Assembly (NCBI GenBank): GCA_003184365.1 | Contig: NKYR01000050.1 | Span: 1-64,000, forward strand | DNA: 64,000 bases | Source of the DNA: Evernia prunastri | Lineage: Eukaryota > Ascomycota > Lecanoromycetes > Lecanorales > Parmeliaceae | Reading direction: 5' to 3' | In this document: one piece after another, positions 1-9,276 of the stretch | Layout of the letters: each line of letters opens with the position of its first letter | Position numbering within the stretch: position 1 is the first letter of the stretch | Translations under genes and position numbers: made by a program | The notes under the pieces: generated by a model | Database searches by the model: none | Seen by the model: only the letters and a program-made list of their open reading frames with translations | What the model was told of the DNA's origin: nothing

Positions 1-266
1 GGCGTAGGCGAGACGTGACGAGGCGTAGGCTGGGTACTAGGCGAGGCATAGGCGAGGCGAGGAACTTAGATGTAGGCGAGACGTGGCGAGGCGTGGATCG
101 AGGACTAGGTGAGATATGAACGAGACATGGGCTAGACGTGGAGCGGGCGTAGACGGGGAATTTATACTGGGTAGGAACTAGGCTGGACATAGGCGAGGCA
201 TAGGTATGGCGAGGCGTGGCGAGACGTAGGCTGGAGACTGGAATGGAAGACTAGGCTGGGCGTAGG
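1..266. repeat. Purine-rich degenerate repeat at 3' end of the retroelement
   Basis: The plus strand is a string of imperfect units built from GGCGAGGC, TAGGCGAGAC and GTGGCGAGGCG. The 22-base stretch at 193-214 recurs at 350-371 inside the pol C-terminal coding region, so the repeat runs across the pol stop codon. It lies where the 3' untranslated part of the element should be. No LTR sequence matching 7640-7880 is seen here. Confidence 0.6.
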
Positions 267-3200
267 CTAGGCGTGAACGTGGGACTGGGCGAGGAGTATA
301 GGGAGCAAAGGCGGGACGAGACGAAGGCTGGGTTTCGGACGAAGCAATGGCGAGGCATAGGTATGGCGAGGGACGAGGTAAGACGGAGTAGATCGAGGAT
401 CCCGGCATTGACAGTTGGGAGTCGAACACGGAGTGATATGCGGGCCTGGGGCATCAGGGCGAGAAGAGTGGTATTCGTCGATAGCTTCTTGGCAGTTGTC
501 GACCAAGTTGAATGGTCCCCAGGTAGGGACATGAGATTCCCAGTTGACATAGTACTTCAACAGGGGTGGCTGGAATCGGCGGTCATACTTGGAGTTCGTG
601 ATGCTATTAACATACCAGGCTCGCTCGCCGTTCTCGGCGACGACGGGGGGACGAGGTTCTTGGCGTTGGCCGGGCAAGGGATCCTGCGCGGTGTGCTGCA
701 GCAGGCTAGCATGGAACACTGGATGGATCTTCATGGACTCAGGGAGGTCAAGCTCGATGACCAGAGGATTGTCGAAAACTCGTTTCACTGGGAAGGGCCC
801 AACATTGCGGTCGTCCAGCTTGAGGACTGGACGTGCGGTGTTGAGGTTCTTGGCATTCAGCCAGACCGTATCTCCTACGAAATATCGGGGGCAAGGGCGA
901 CGTCGCTCATTGGCGGAAGACTCGTAGATGGCTTGGGCGACTAACATCTCGTCACGAAGATGCTCAGTGATCTCCTGCATCTTCTGGGTAAACTCATTGA
1001 TATTGATCAACTTGTTACGGGCTTGGGCTGTGATATCGAGAGGCAATGGTTCGGCGGGCTCGAATCCTAGGCGAGGGTTTTGTCCAGAGTTGGCGAGGAA
1101 GGGCGAGGCTAAGGTGGTTGCCGAAGGAGTGTCATTACCGGCAAACTCAGCTCCAGGGAGCCACTTGGCCCAATCATCCTGCATGTAATTGACGAAGGCT
1201 CGAAGGTAGTGTTCCATGGTGGCGTTAGCTCTCTCCGTTTGACCATCAGTCTGAGGGTGGTATCCCGCGGATAATTTGGCATCGATCTTCAGGTTTTTGC
1301 ATAGATGCTCCCATACATCAGAGGTGAATTGAGTGCCTCGATCAGACACAAAGACTTCGGGTGTTCCGTGGAGTTTCCAGACATTGGCACAGAATGCATT
1401 GGACGCTTCCTCTACTTCCATAGTAGCGGTGGGGACGAGATGTCTCATTTTGGTAAGGCGGTCGACGAAGACTAGGACATAACGATAGGTCATTCCCATG
1501 AAGGTGCTAGGAGGTAGAGGGCCGACGTAGTCCATGGATACATCACGCCAACGGCGTTCAGGGATTGACAAGGGTCGAAGCCATCCTTGTAGCTTCTGTC
1601 TGGAGGGCTTGGCTCGAGTGCAGACATGACAGTTCCGGACGAAACGCTGGATGTACTGGTATAAGTTAGGCCACCAATAGGCGCGGCTTACCAACTCGTA
1701 GCAGTTTGTTCTACCAGGGTGTCCTCCCGGAACGCTGTCGTGGGCTAACTGGATGGTTCGAAGGCGGAGGCGATCTGAATTGGGGACGTACTTCTTTCCT
1801 CGGAAGTACAGGGCTTGATGTTTCTCTTCGCATTCAGCAAGAGGGATTCGATTATGATGGCGTGCTCCCATGCGGAGCATCTCTAGGACTTGGGGTGCGA
1901 ACTTATCGCTGGCTTGGGCTTGGTCCCACAGGGTCTGTGTGGGGGTGTCTAGGGGATCTTCATCAAGATCAGGTGGGGCTAGGTCTAGCTGTGGTTCAGC
2001 TTCTTCGGGTTCGGATTCTAAATCCATAGGGGCGAGGGTGATGGTTTTCTGAGGCGAGGCGGGGCTTAGATGGAGTTGGATTGGGTGCAGGTAGACAACT
2101 CGGCATTGGAGTTCCACGATCTTCGGGTCCAGGACATGGGTCTTTAGCACTGTTTGATGCTGGTGTTGATGACGAGGGTCGGATTTATCCCCCTCCTTTG
2201 GGAGATCTCCTGATCGACGAGTTAATGCATCGGGCTTACCGCCTTCTTTGCCAGGGCGGTAAGTGATCTGGTAATCGAATCTCGACAAGAATTCGCTCCA
2301 GCGAGCTTGGCGACGGCTGAGTTGTTTCGTTGACATGAAGTACTCGAGATTTTTATGATCCGTGATCACCTCGACAGGATAGGTTGAGCCTTCTAGCTCT
2401 GGGCGCCATTCTTCAAAGGCGCGAACAATGGCCATAAGTTCTTTGTCATAGATCTCATAGTTACACTCGGCTGGATTGTGCTTCTTGGAAAAGTATGCGA
2501 CGGGGTGAAGTACTCCACCATCGTCATACTGAGATAGGATACCTCCTGACACGTAGTCAGAGGCGTCGGTTTCCACTACAATCTTGCGATCAGGATCGTA
2601 ATGACGAAGGATAACGTCGGAGGTGAAGGCTTTCTTTAATGTCTCGAAGGCGGATTGGCACTCGGGGGTCCACTCGAAGGGTTGATCTTTCCGCGTAAGT
2701 CGCGTCAGGGGGCTGGCTATCTTGCTATAACCGTAGATGAATCTCCTATAGAAATTGGCGAAGCCGAGAAAGCTTTGAACGTCCTTGACGTTGACGAGGG
2801 TGGGCCATTGTATAATGGTCTCGACTTTGGCGGGGTCCATCCGGATTCCTTCAGTGGTGATGATAAGGCCGAGGTATGGGACTTGGGTTACATGGAACTC
2901 GGACTTGGTGATGTCAGCTTGGAGACCGGCTTCCCTCAGTTTCTGTAGGATACGCTTGACGTGGATTTCGTGTTCTCCTTCGATCTCACTGTAGATAAGG
3001 ATATCATCGAGGTACGCGGTACAGAAGTCATCGAGGTATTCGCGGAGGGTGTCATTGATGTAATGCTGAAACGAGGCAGGTCCGTTGCAGAGACCGAACG
3101 GCAGGACTAGGTACTCGAAGAGACCGAAGCGGGTACGGAAGGCGGTGAGTTCTTCGTCTCCTTCTCGGATGCGAAGGCGGTTGAATGCGGAGATGATATC

Positions 3201-4877
3201 AAGCTTGGTGAAGACTTTGGCTCGGCTAAGGCTGTTTAGGGTTTCCGTGATTAAGGGCAAGGGATAGCGGTTCTTAACCGTGACGGCGTTGAGACCTCTA
3301 TAGTCGACGCAGAAGCGGAGGCCTCCTCCGGGCTTCTTGACGAACAAGACAGGAGACGCGGCGGGGGATCGGCTGGCTCTGATAAAGCCCTTGGCAAGGT
3401 TTTCATCCAGGTATCGACGGAGTTCTTGCATCTCGTTACGGCTCATCCCGTATAGTGCGGAAGACGGAGGCTGGGCATCTCCTTTGAGGTGGATGGCATG
3501 GTCATAGGCTCGGTGTTCGGGTAGGGTGTCGGCCTCTTTCTTAGAGAACACATCCAGAAACTCATGATACTGCTTGGGAAGCTTAACGGCTGGGTCAATG
3601 TTCTTACGTTCTCGGTAGAGTTCCAACTCTTCTTCGGTAGTGGACGTGGCTAGGTGGAGTTCCTTCTCCATTCGAAACAGGGCTCGCTGTCGCTCCTTCT
3701 CTTGAGGACACAGCTTGGGATCTAAGGTGGGGGTTTTGAAGCTTGACGTGATAGGCGTGGGTGAGGGTGATGAAGGCACGCTTCTCGTGGGAGCTTGGAT
3801 ACCTAAGGCGAGGTCAATCTCTTGAAGGGTAAGACTAAAGGTCTCGGAGTCTTTAAGACGTCCGAGACGGTCGAAGGTACGGGCGCCTATTTCGCAAACA
3901 TCCAGGCGAATAGGCGGTTTTTGAACTTGCTGTGATCGTCTTTCACTAGACGTTCGCAGGGACGATGGGCTTCGGTACTTGATTCGAGGGAAATAGCCTT
4001 TCTGAATGGCTTCTGAGATGCGGCTAGGTTCTAGGCTAGATTCTGGGCTGGGATCTAGGCTAGACTGGGACTGGGTTTGTTCTTCTTGAACGGAGGGTGC
4101 TATTGCTAGAGCGGGTTGCTGGGGGTACGAGATCTGTCTTAGATCTTGCTTAGGTTCTGGCCTTTTCGAAGCCTGGGGTGCTATCGACACAGCGGTTTGC
4201 TTCTTTGAAGCCGGGGATGCTGTCGACCTAGCGGGTTTCTGGGTACTGGAGTGGGCAAGGTTCTGGATCTGGGACTGAGATTCTTGGTCTTGAAGCTCCC
4301 AGACCTTCTGGGATTCTTCTGGGGACAGGAATTCTTCTTCTTCCTTGGTGACTGCGAGGACTTTCGTGGGCGAGGGACAACAGTAACTAAGGCAGAAAGG
4401 CGAGGACATAATCAAGGTGTTAGAGCCGAAATTGGCATCGATGGCATGGCGACGGAGCCAGGGGTGACCTAGAACTATAGGGTAATGTTTTAAGCCTGTG
4501 ACGAAAAGGAATAGCCTCTCGATATGATTACCGATTGCCATTGTCGTTTCCACCACATGGGTGATGTTACCCGTGAGTGCGGGTTGTCCATCGAATCCAT
4601 GGAGGCGACGGGGGTATTTCAGCTGATGCTGAGGGAAATTATATTGTTGCGCGAAGGATTTGTCAACGAATGCATAGGCGGAGGCACCACAATCAATCAG
4701 GGTAAGAGCTGGTATTCTAGACTGGGCATGGCGTAAGACACATGAGATGACCATATGACTGTCTCTAAAAGTAGAGTCGGACTCGAACAGTTCTAGGGCT
4801 GACTTGGCTGAGAATTTCTTGAAAGATTGCAGAGGGGGTGAAAAGGAAGACAACAGTAGACAGGAAGAGATTGACAA
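267..4877 (-). CDS. pol: Retrotransposon Pol polyprotein (protease-RT-RNase H-integrase-chromodomain)
   Basis: This polyprotein makes and integrates the element's cDNA. Domains in order: an aspartic protease with LIDCGASAYAF (DCGA in place of the commoner DSGA); a Ser/Gln/Pro-rich linker; reverse transcriptase with VDYRGLN and the catalytic YLDD; RNase H with VVETDAS and TDHKNLEY; integrase with an HHCC zinc finger (HPGRTNCYEL then CHVCTRAK) and a DDE core (MDYVGPLP, SDRGTQF, TERANATM); and a chromodomain-like end (YYVNWESHVPTWGPFNL). The open frame starts right after a TAG at 4893-4895 and its first candidate start at 4877 is TTG, so there is no ordinary AUG start beside gag. Pol is therefore probably expressed by recoding or reinitiation after gag. 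About 1,536 codons is a normal length for fungal Ty3/gypsy pol. Confidence 0.95.
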   Translation of the reverse strand: MSISSCLLLSSFSPPLQSFKKFSAKSALELFESDSTFRDSHMVISCVLRHAQSRIPALTLIDCGASAYAFVDKSFAQQYNFPQHQLKYPRRLHGFDGQPALTGNITHVVETTMAIGNHIERLFLFVTGLKHYPIVLGHPWLRRHAIDANFGSNTLIMSSPFCLSYCCPSPTKVLAVTKEEEEFLSPEESQKVWELQDQESQSQIQNLAHSSTQKPARSTASPASKKQTAVSIAPQASKRPEPKQDLRQISYPQQPALAIAPSVQEEQTQSQSSLDPSPESSLEPSRISEAIQKGYFPRIKYRSPSSLRTSSERRSQQVQKPPIRLDVCEIGARTFDRLGRLKDSETFSLTLQEIDLALGIQAPTRSVPSSPSPTPITSSFKTPTLDPKLCPQEKERQRALFRMEKELHLATSTTEEELELYRERKNIDPAVKLPKQYHEFLDVFSKKEADTLPEHRAYDHAIHLKGDAQPPSSALYGMSRNEMQELRRYLDENLAKGFIRASRSPAASPVLFVKKPGGGLRFCVDYRGLNAVTVKNRYPLPLITETLNSLSRAKVFTKLDIISAFNRLRIREGDEELTAFRTRFGLFEYLVLPFGLCNGPASFQHYINDTLREYLDDFCTAYLDDILIYSEIEGEHEIHVKRILQKLREAGLQADITKSEFHVTQVPYLGLIITTEGIRMDPAKVETIIQWPTLVNVKDVQSFLGFANFYRRFIYGYSKIASPLTRLTRKDQPFEWTPECQSAFETLKKAFTSDVILRHYDPDRKIVVETDASDYVSGGILSQYDDGGVLHPVAYFSKKHNPAECNYEIYDKELMAIVRAFEEWRPELEGSTYPVEVITDHKNLEYFMSTKQLSRRQARWSEFLSRFDYQITYRPGKEGGKPDALTRRSGDLPKEGDKSDPRHQHQHQTVLKTHVLDPKIVELQCRVVYLHPIQLHLSPASPQKTITLAPMDLESEPEEAEPQLDLAPPDLDEDPLDTPTQTLWDQAQASDKFAPQVLEMLRMGARHHNRIPLAECEEKHQALYFRGKKYVPNSDRLRLRTIQLAHDSVPGGHPGRTNCYELVSRAYWWPNLYQYIQRFVRNCHVCTRAKPSRQKLQGWLRPLSIPERRWRDVSMDYVGPLPPSTFMGMTYRYVLVFVDRLTKMRHLVPTATMEVEEASNAFCANVWKLHGTPEVFVSDRGTQFTSDVWEHLCKNLKIDAKLSAGYHPQTDGQTERANATMEHYLRAFVNYMQDDWAKWLPGAEFAGNDTPSATTLASPFLANSGQNPRLGFEPAEPLPLDITAQARNKLININEFTQKMQEITEHLRDEMLVAQAIYESSANERRRPCPRYFVGDTVWLNAKNLNTARPVLKLDDRNVGPFPVKRVFDNPLVIELDLPESMKIHPVFHASLLQHTAQDPLPGQRQEPRPPVVAENGERAWYVNSITNSKYDRRFQPPLLKYYVNWESHVPTWGPFNLVDNCQEAIDEYHSSRPDAPGPHITPCSTPNCQCRDPRSTPSYLVPRHTYASPLLRPKPSLRLVPPLLPILLAQSHVHA

Positions 4878-4888
4878 AGGGGGTAACG

Positions 4889-4916
4889 GTCCCTAAGCGC
4901 GACTTTGCGCAGGGAC
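4889..4916 (-). promoter_or_regulatory. Stem-loop at the gag stop codon (gag-pol junction)
   Basis: On the minus strand the last base of the gag TAG starts a hairpin. Six base pairs (GTCCCT with AGGGAC) are followed by a two-T bulge on the 3' side, then four pairs (GCGC with GCGC), closed by the six-base loop AAAGTC. The 3' arm contains the TAG that closes the pol frame upstream. The position, immediately at and after a gag stop, suggests a role in translation of pol. That role is inference. Confidence 0.6.
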
Positions 4917-5985
4917 TAGGCATTTCCCGAAGGGAGTAAGACTCCTCCTTCAGGGCCGGGAGTAGCTTCCAAATTCATGAGACGGAAGTTGGATTTGCCC
5001 TTGTTGGGGCAGTCTTTGGCATCCTTGCCCGGGTGCTGGAGTTTGCAGTAGAAGCAGAGGTTCCACTTCATGCAGATATCCTTAACTCCAGGGTTAGTAA
5101 GCTTTTGGCCTTTCACGGTGGCCATGGCAGAGCTGAGGTCCATAGGTTCCCCTACTGAGGACAAGACGGGAGCGACAGGGGCGACGGGGGCGTTTCTGGT
5201 TCCCAGTGGACTGTTGCTGGGGTTCGGGGTGGACCTAGGCTTGGCAGCTTGAGAGTTGCTACCAGCCCCGGCAGTGGCTTGGGCTTGGCGAGGTTGTCGA
5301 TGCTTTAATTGTCGCATCTCATCATCCATTTCCTTGAAGGCCATGGCATGTTCTAAAAGGGTGGAGGGCCTTTGACCTAATGAGGTCCTCCAAGACCAGG
5401 CGGCGGTTTGGGTGGAGTAGCTGACGTTTCTTTTTAAACAATCAATCAGCGAGGACTCGTCCATCCGAGAACGCTCCTTCTTTTGGCAGAAGAGGTTCCA
5501 GTATTCATCAAAGGGCATAGAGCCCTGCTTAAGGGTGTCGCGAAGGTATGTGCGAGCATCCTCCGCTTCGTAGGCGTTCCCGCAGCAGGCACGCAATTTG
5601 GCGCGCCAGTCCGCAAAACTGGTGAGGTAGCAAAGTCCCTCGTGTCGATATTGGCCCATTAGGTTGTGGGCCTTCTTGCCATTAGTGAGTCGTAACTCAG
5701 CATAGGCGATCTTGTCTTGCTCGGTGGGGTACCGGTCGCGGTTGATATGCAACCTTTGGATGAGGCTTTGCTCCCAAGCATCCAATTCGTTCAATCCTCC
5801 TTCGTACAGAGGAATGTCGGGGAGTTTTTCGGATTTGTATACAACTGAGGCTATGGCAGGAGACGGGACGGGGTTAGCAGGTGGTTGATTCACCTGCATT
5901 GACTGAAAGAGGGCAGCCAACGTTGCGAGGGTCGAGGGGTCTAACATGGGAGCAGGGGACGGGGTCGATTTGGACGAGGTAGGGG
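4916..5985 (-). CDS. gag: Gag, assembly piece A (C-terminal about 356 codons)
   Basis: Structural protein of the retroelement. The frame is open from the N at 5986 down to the TAG at 4916-4918, with an internal Met at 5947. It carries a retrotransposon gag core (PLYEGGLNELDAWEQSL onward) and, near the C-terminus, a zinc-knuckle-like CFYCKLQHPGKDAKDC followed by a basic PNKGKSN stretch. Joining to pieces B and C by their identical overlaps would give one gag of about 396 codons starting at the ATG seen at 6849 and 7559. Knuckle spacing is C-X2-C-X3-H-X7-C, unlike the usual C-X2-C-X4-H-X4-C. Confidence 0.85.
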
Positions 5986-5986
5986 N
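5986..5986. other. Single N joining two overlapping assembly pieces
   Basis: One ambiguous base separates 5244-5985 from a near-identical copy beginning at 5987. The sequence before the N repeats after it, as expected for two contigs whose ends overlap but were not merged. Confidence 0.85.
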
Positions 5987-6728
5987 GCAGCTTGAGAGTT
6001 GCTACCAGCCCCGGCAGTGGCTTGGGCTTGGCGAGGTTGTCGATGCTTTAATTGTCGCATCTCATCATCCATTTCCTTGAAGGCCATGGCATGTTCTAAA
6101 AGGGTGGAGGGCCTTTGACCTAATGAGGTCCTCCAAGACCAGGCGGCGGTTTGGGTGGAGTAGCTGACGTTTCTTTTTAAACAATCAATCAGCGAGGACT
6201 CGTCCATCCGAGAACGCTCCTTCTTTTGGCAGAAGAGTTTCCAGTACTCATCAAAGGGCATAGAGCCCTGCTTAAGGGTGTCGCGAAGGTATGTGCGAGC
6301 ATCCTCCGCTTCGTAGGGGTTCCCGCAGCAGGCACGCAATTTGGCGCGCCAGTCCGCAAAACTGGTGAGGTAGCAAAGTCCCTCGTGTCGATATTGGCCC
6401 ATTAGGTTGTGGGCCTTCTTGCCATTAGTGAGTCGTAACTCAGCATAGGCGATCTTGTCTTGCTCGGTGGGGTACCGGTCGCGGTTGATATGCAACCTTT
6501 GGATGAGGCTTTGCTCCCAAGCATCCAATTCGTTCAATCCTCCTTCGTACAGAGGAATGTCGGGGAGTTTTTCGGATTTGTATACAACTGAGGCTATGGC
6601 AGGAGACGGGACGGGGTTAGCAGGTGGTTGATTCACCTGCATTGACTGAAAGAGGGCAGCCAACGTTGCGAGGGTCGAGGGGTCTAACATGGGAGCAGGG
6701 GACGGGGTCGATTTGGACGAGGTAGGGG
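5987..6728. repeat. Redundant copy of 5244-5985 (742 bp)
   Basis: The block matches 5244-5985 at a constant offset of 743 bases with a few substitutions. One of these changes WNLF to WKLF and another changes GNAYE to GNPYE in Gag. The few differences suggest that the pieces come from different element copies or haplotypes, not pure duplication of one read set. Confidence 0.9.
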
Positions 6729-6849
6729 TATCGATGGTGTTATTGTCCACCCGTTGTTGCAACGAGTCGAGGTGATCAAGAACCTCTTGGGGGTTGGTAG
6801 CCACTTGCTGCATAAAGGCTTGAATGCGATCTTGGTCGGCCGAGGACAT
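5987..6849 (-). CDS. gag: Gag, assembly piece B (N-terminal part)
   Basis: The ATG at 6847-6849 begins the Gag N-terminus MSSADQDRIQAF, followed by a Ser/Pro-rich stretch and the gag core. The frame is cut by the N at 5986, so the zinc knuckle and stop are found only in piece A. This is the copy that carries a bona fide start together with most of the core. It should be read as part of the same gag as 4916-5985. Confidence 0.8.
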
Positions 6850-6934
6850 GGTGCAGGACTAGGAGTAGCACATGAGAGTGCTATAGATAGTAGGTCTTTC
6901 GTAATGTCAGGGAACGAGGCTGGAACTAGGGCTA

Positions 6935-7170
6935 CCACTTGGTATACTTGGTCTGGTAGGGTCAGGTCTATTTACAAGACGAAAGACAAGGAAGGAAAGT
7001 GAAAAGTGGGCGCTCAGCGCCCCTATATAGGATCAGACGAAAGCCAACACGGCTATCGCATAACCGTCGCATATACAACAGTGGAAATGGGATTCCAGCA
7101 ACCCTTTGCTGACTAGGCTAGATCTAGACTAGATCTGGGCTGGAAGCTGGGCTGACTTCACACCGTGACA
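6935..7170 (-). mobile_element. 5' LTR, assembly piece B
   Basis: This repeats the LTR at 7640-7880 with an offset of 710 bases and one visible substitution (ACCCTTTGC against ACCCTTGGC). The outer end TGTCACGG is at 7170, followed by the same six flanking bases ATAGCT as in the other copy. The inner boundary is approximate because no clear primer-binding site was recognised. Confidence 0.7.
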
Positions 7171-7176
7171 ATAGCT

Positions 7177-7177
7177 N
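7177..7177. other. Single N joining two overlapping assembly pieces
   Basis: The 709 bases before this N (6468-7176) recur directly after it (7178-7886), including the host flank ATAGCT. This is the second such join. Confidence 0.85.
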
Positions 7178-7559
7178 TGGGGTACCGGTCGCGGTTGATA
7201 TGCAACCTTTGGATGAGGCTTTGCTCCCAAGCATCCAATTCGTTCAATCCTCCTTCGTACAGAGGAATGTCGGGGAGTTTTTCGGATTTGTATACAACTG
7301 AGGCTATGGCAGGAGACGGGACGGGGTTAGCAGGTGGTTGATTCACCTGCATTGACTGAAAGAGGGCAGCCAACGTTGCGAGGGTCGAGGGGTCTAACAT
7401 GGGAGCAGGGGACGGGGTCGATTTGGACGAGGTAGGGGTATCGATGGTGTTATTGTCCACCCGTTGTTGCAACGAGTCGAGGTGATCAAGAACCTCTTGG
7501 GGGTTGGTAGCCACTTGCTGCATAAAGGCTTGAATGCGATCTTGGTCGGCCGAGGACAT
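7178..7559 (-). CDS. gag: Gag, assembly piece C (N-terminal fragment)
   Basis: The ATG at 7557-7559 opens the same MSSADQDRIQAF N-terminus as piece B. The frame runs about 127 codons into the gag core and is then cut by the N at 7177. It is the copy physically attached to the outer LTR and unique flanking DNA. Confidence 0.75.
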
Positions 7560-7639
7560 GGTGCAGGACTAGGAGTAGCACATGAGAGTGCTATAGATAG
7601 TAGGTCTTTCGTAATGTCAGGGAACGAGGCTGGAACTAG

Positions 7640-7880
7640 GGCTACCACTTGGTATACTTGGTCTGGTAGGGTCAGGTCTATTTACAAGACGAAAGACAAG
7701 GAAGGAAAGTGAAAAGTGGGCGCTCAGCGCCCCTATATAGGATCAGACGAAAGCCAACACGGCTATCGCATAACCGTCGCATATACAACAGTGGAAATGG
7801 GATTCCAGCAACCCTTGGCTGACTAGGCTAGATCTAGACTAGATCTGGGCTGGAAGCTGGGCTGACTTCACACCGTGACA
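7640..7880 (-). mobile_element. 5' LTR, assembly piece C, with junction to host DNA
   Basis: On the minus strand the LTR starts TGTCACGGTG at 7880. It contains a TATA-like CTATATAGG (about 7733-7741). Directly after that comes a near-perfect palindrome GGGCGCTGAGCGCCC (7718-7732). The upstream U3 has repeated CTAGATCT and CTAGGCTAG motifs. Unique host sequence starts at 7881. The inner end, near 7640, is not fixed because neither a CA end nor a primer-binding site could be assigned with confidence. Confidence 0.75.
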
Positions 7881-7886
7881 ATAGCT

Positions 7887-9276
7887 CAGAGAGCTCGAGG
7901 AGCGTATATCGTCACTGTGTTTCAATCTCAGACCGCATTTGTCCTATTCTACGCTGCTCAGATCACAGAGTCTATCCACGAAGACGCTTAGTATCTAAAT
8001 CGCTGTCTCTTCTGGCAAATAAAGACAAATGGACTTACTTTCGTCAAATTAGATATGATAATCTTGAGAATCGTGATCTTCATCGACTTCTCTTTTGTTA
8101 ATAATAAAGATCTTTTCTCTCAAATCGAATATGTTACCGTTTTAACTGACGCTCAAAACAATGCAAATATCATTCATTGACAGTTAATCAAATGTCGTCG
8201 AGTCATCAGAAGCGTACTAGCCTTCGAGCTTTACGCTCTGTCCCTGGGATTCGACGTTGCTGCTATCATAAAGTTCACTTTAGATCAAATCTTCTCCGGT
8301 ACTTTTCAGAGGAAGATACCTCTTTCGATGTATATAGACTCAAAATCTTTATACGAATGTCTTATAAAGCTAGGGACGACTTAGAAGAAGAGATTGATGA
8401 TAGATATTTTATGTCTGAGACAGTTCTATGAACGACGAAAGATCACCGAGATTCTATGAATAAAAAGAGACAAGAATTCAGTCGATGTAATGACGAAGAA
8501 TAAAGCATGCGATGCATTGCAAGGACTAGTGGGTACGAATCGATTAGATCTGGATTTAGAAGGATGGGTGGAAAGAGATATTGATCAATGATGACTTATA
8601 TTTCTCTCATTGCTACTAGGAATACGTCTGACATGATTAGATCTACGCCCATCGCAGCAAAGGGAGCAATTGCAGTCATGGAGAGCACTGCGGAGAAGGA
8701 ATGTTTAATAGCATGCGAATAGCCTCACTTTTTCGGTTTTTGCCAGTGTTGGAACGATTCAACACTCGAACGTCTCAACATTCGCTACCGCTAGTATTCT
8801 TTTGGCCTAGTACCATTGGTATATGAAGGTCTTTTCTTGTACATAGATTCCTTCTTCGGAAGACATTATTAGGAATATCAAACTCAATGATATAGTCTCA
8901 TAGCAGTAACTGCAGTACCTAGATATTTACCAACATCTATACTTCTTGTTGCACAACGTTGTTCGTCTGGATTCAAAGTTTAATTCCCACTTTGTTGGGA
9001 CCTCCTGACGAGCAATGTGCAGGTCAACCGGGATAAAAGCCATCTGATCACAGACAACGCATATCACCGCGTCATACAACATATGCTTCAATATCTGGGC
9101 AACATCTGTGCTATCAGGACTACGAGCACTGAGGTGGTCGTGTCAAAAGAAGTCGAGGAGACCAACCACTGGAAGTACCACTTGTATAGGTGAACGAGAG
9201 CTCAGGCAAATGTGAAGGGATGCGTTCTGGTTTCCGCTGCTTTGGTTGGGCATCCGATAGCTTGAGAGATTTTGAT
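7887..9276. other. AT-rich gene-poor stretch
   Basis: Unique sequence flanking the retroelement. Short open frames occur (for example 8177-8431, plus strand, 84 codons), but none shows a recognisable domain, intron pattern or codon bias. A GCTTTTT heptamer is repeated three times at about 9294-9315. Confidence 0.5.

Larger units (their letters stand above)
1..7880 (-). mobile_element. Ty3/gypsy chromodomain LTR retrotransposon (3' end off window)
   Basis: A minus-strand LTR retrotransposon fills the left end. Read on the minus strand the order is 5' LTR (outer end TGTCACGG at 7880), gag, pol with protease, reverse transcriptase, RNase H, integrase and a C-terminal chromodomain, then a low-complexity 3' tail. 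The 3' LTR is not in the window. The pol frame has no internal stop over 1,536 codons, so this copy escaped heavy decay and may be young. Gag and the 5' LTR are present in redundant pieces joined by single N bases, so the true element is about 1.45 kb shorter than the span here. The gag-pol-RNaseH-integrase order and the chromodomain identify a chromovirus. Confidence 0.95.
7178..7886. repeat. Redundant copy of 6468-7176 (709 bp)
   Basis: The match runs base for base at offset 710 apart from isolated substitutions. It covers the gag N-terminus, leader, LTR and six bases of host flank. Shared host flank argues for one insertion represented twice. Confidence 0.9.

Noticed and set aside
273..944. 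Plus-strand frame of 223 codons opposite pol
   Set aside because: Antisense shadow of the pol gene, which has clear domains on the minus strand; no signature of its own.
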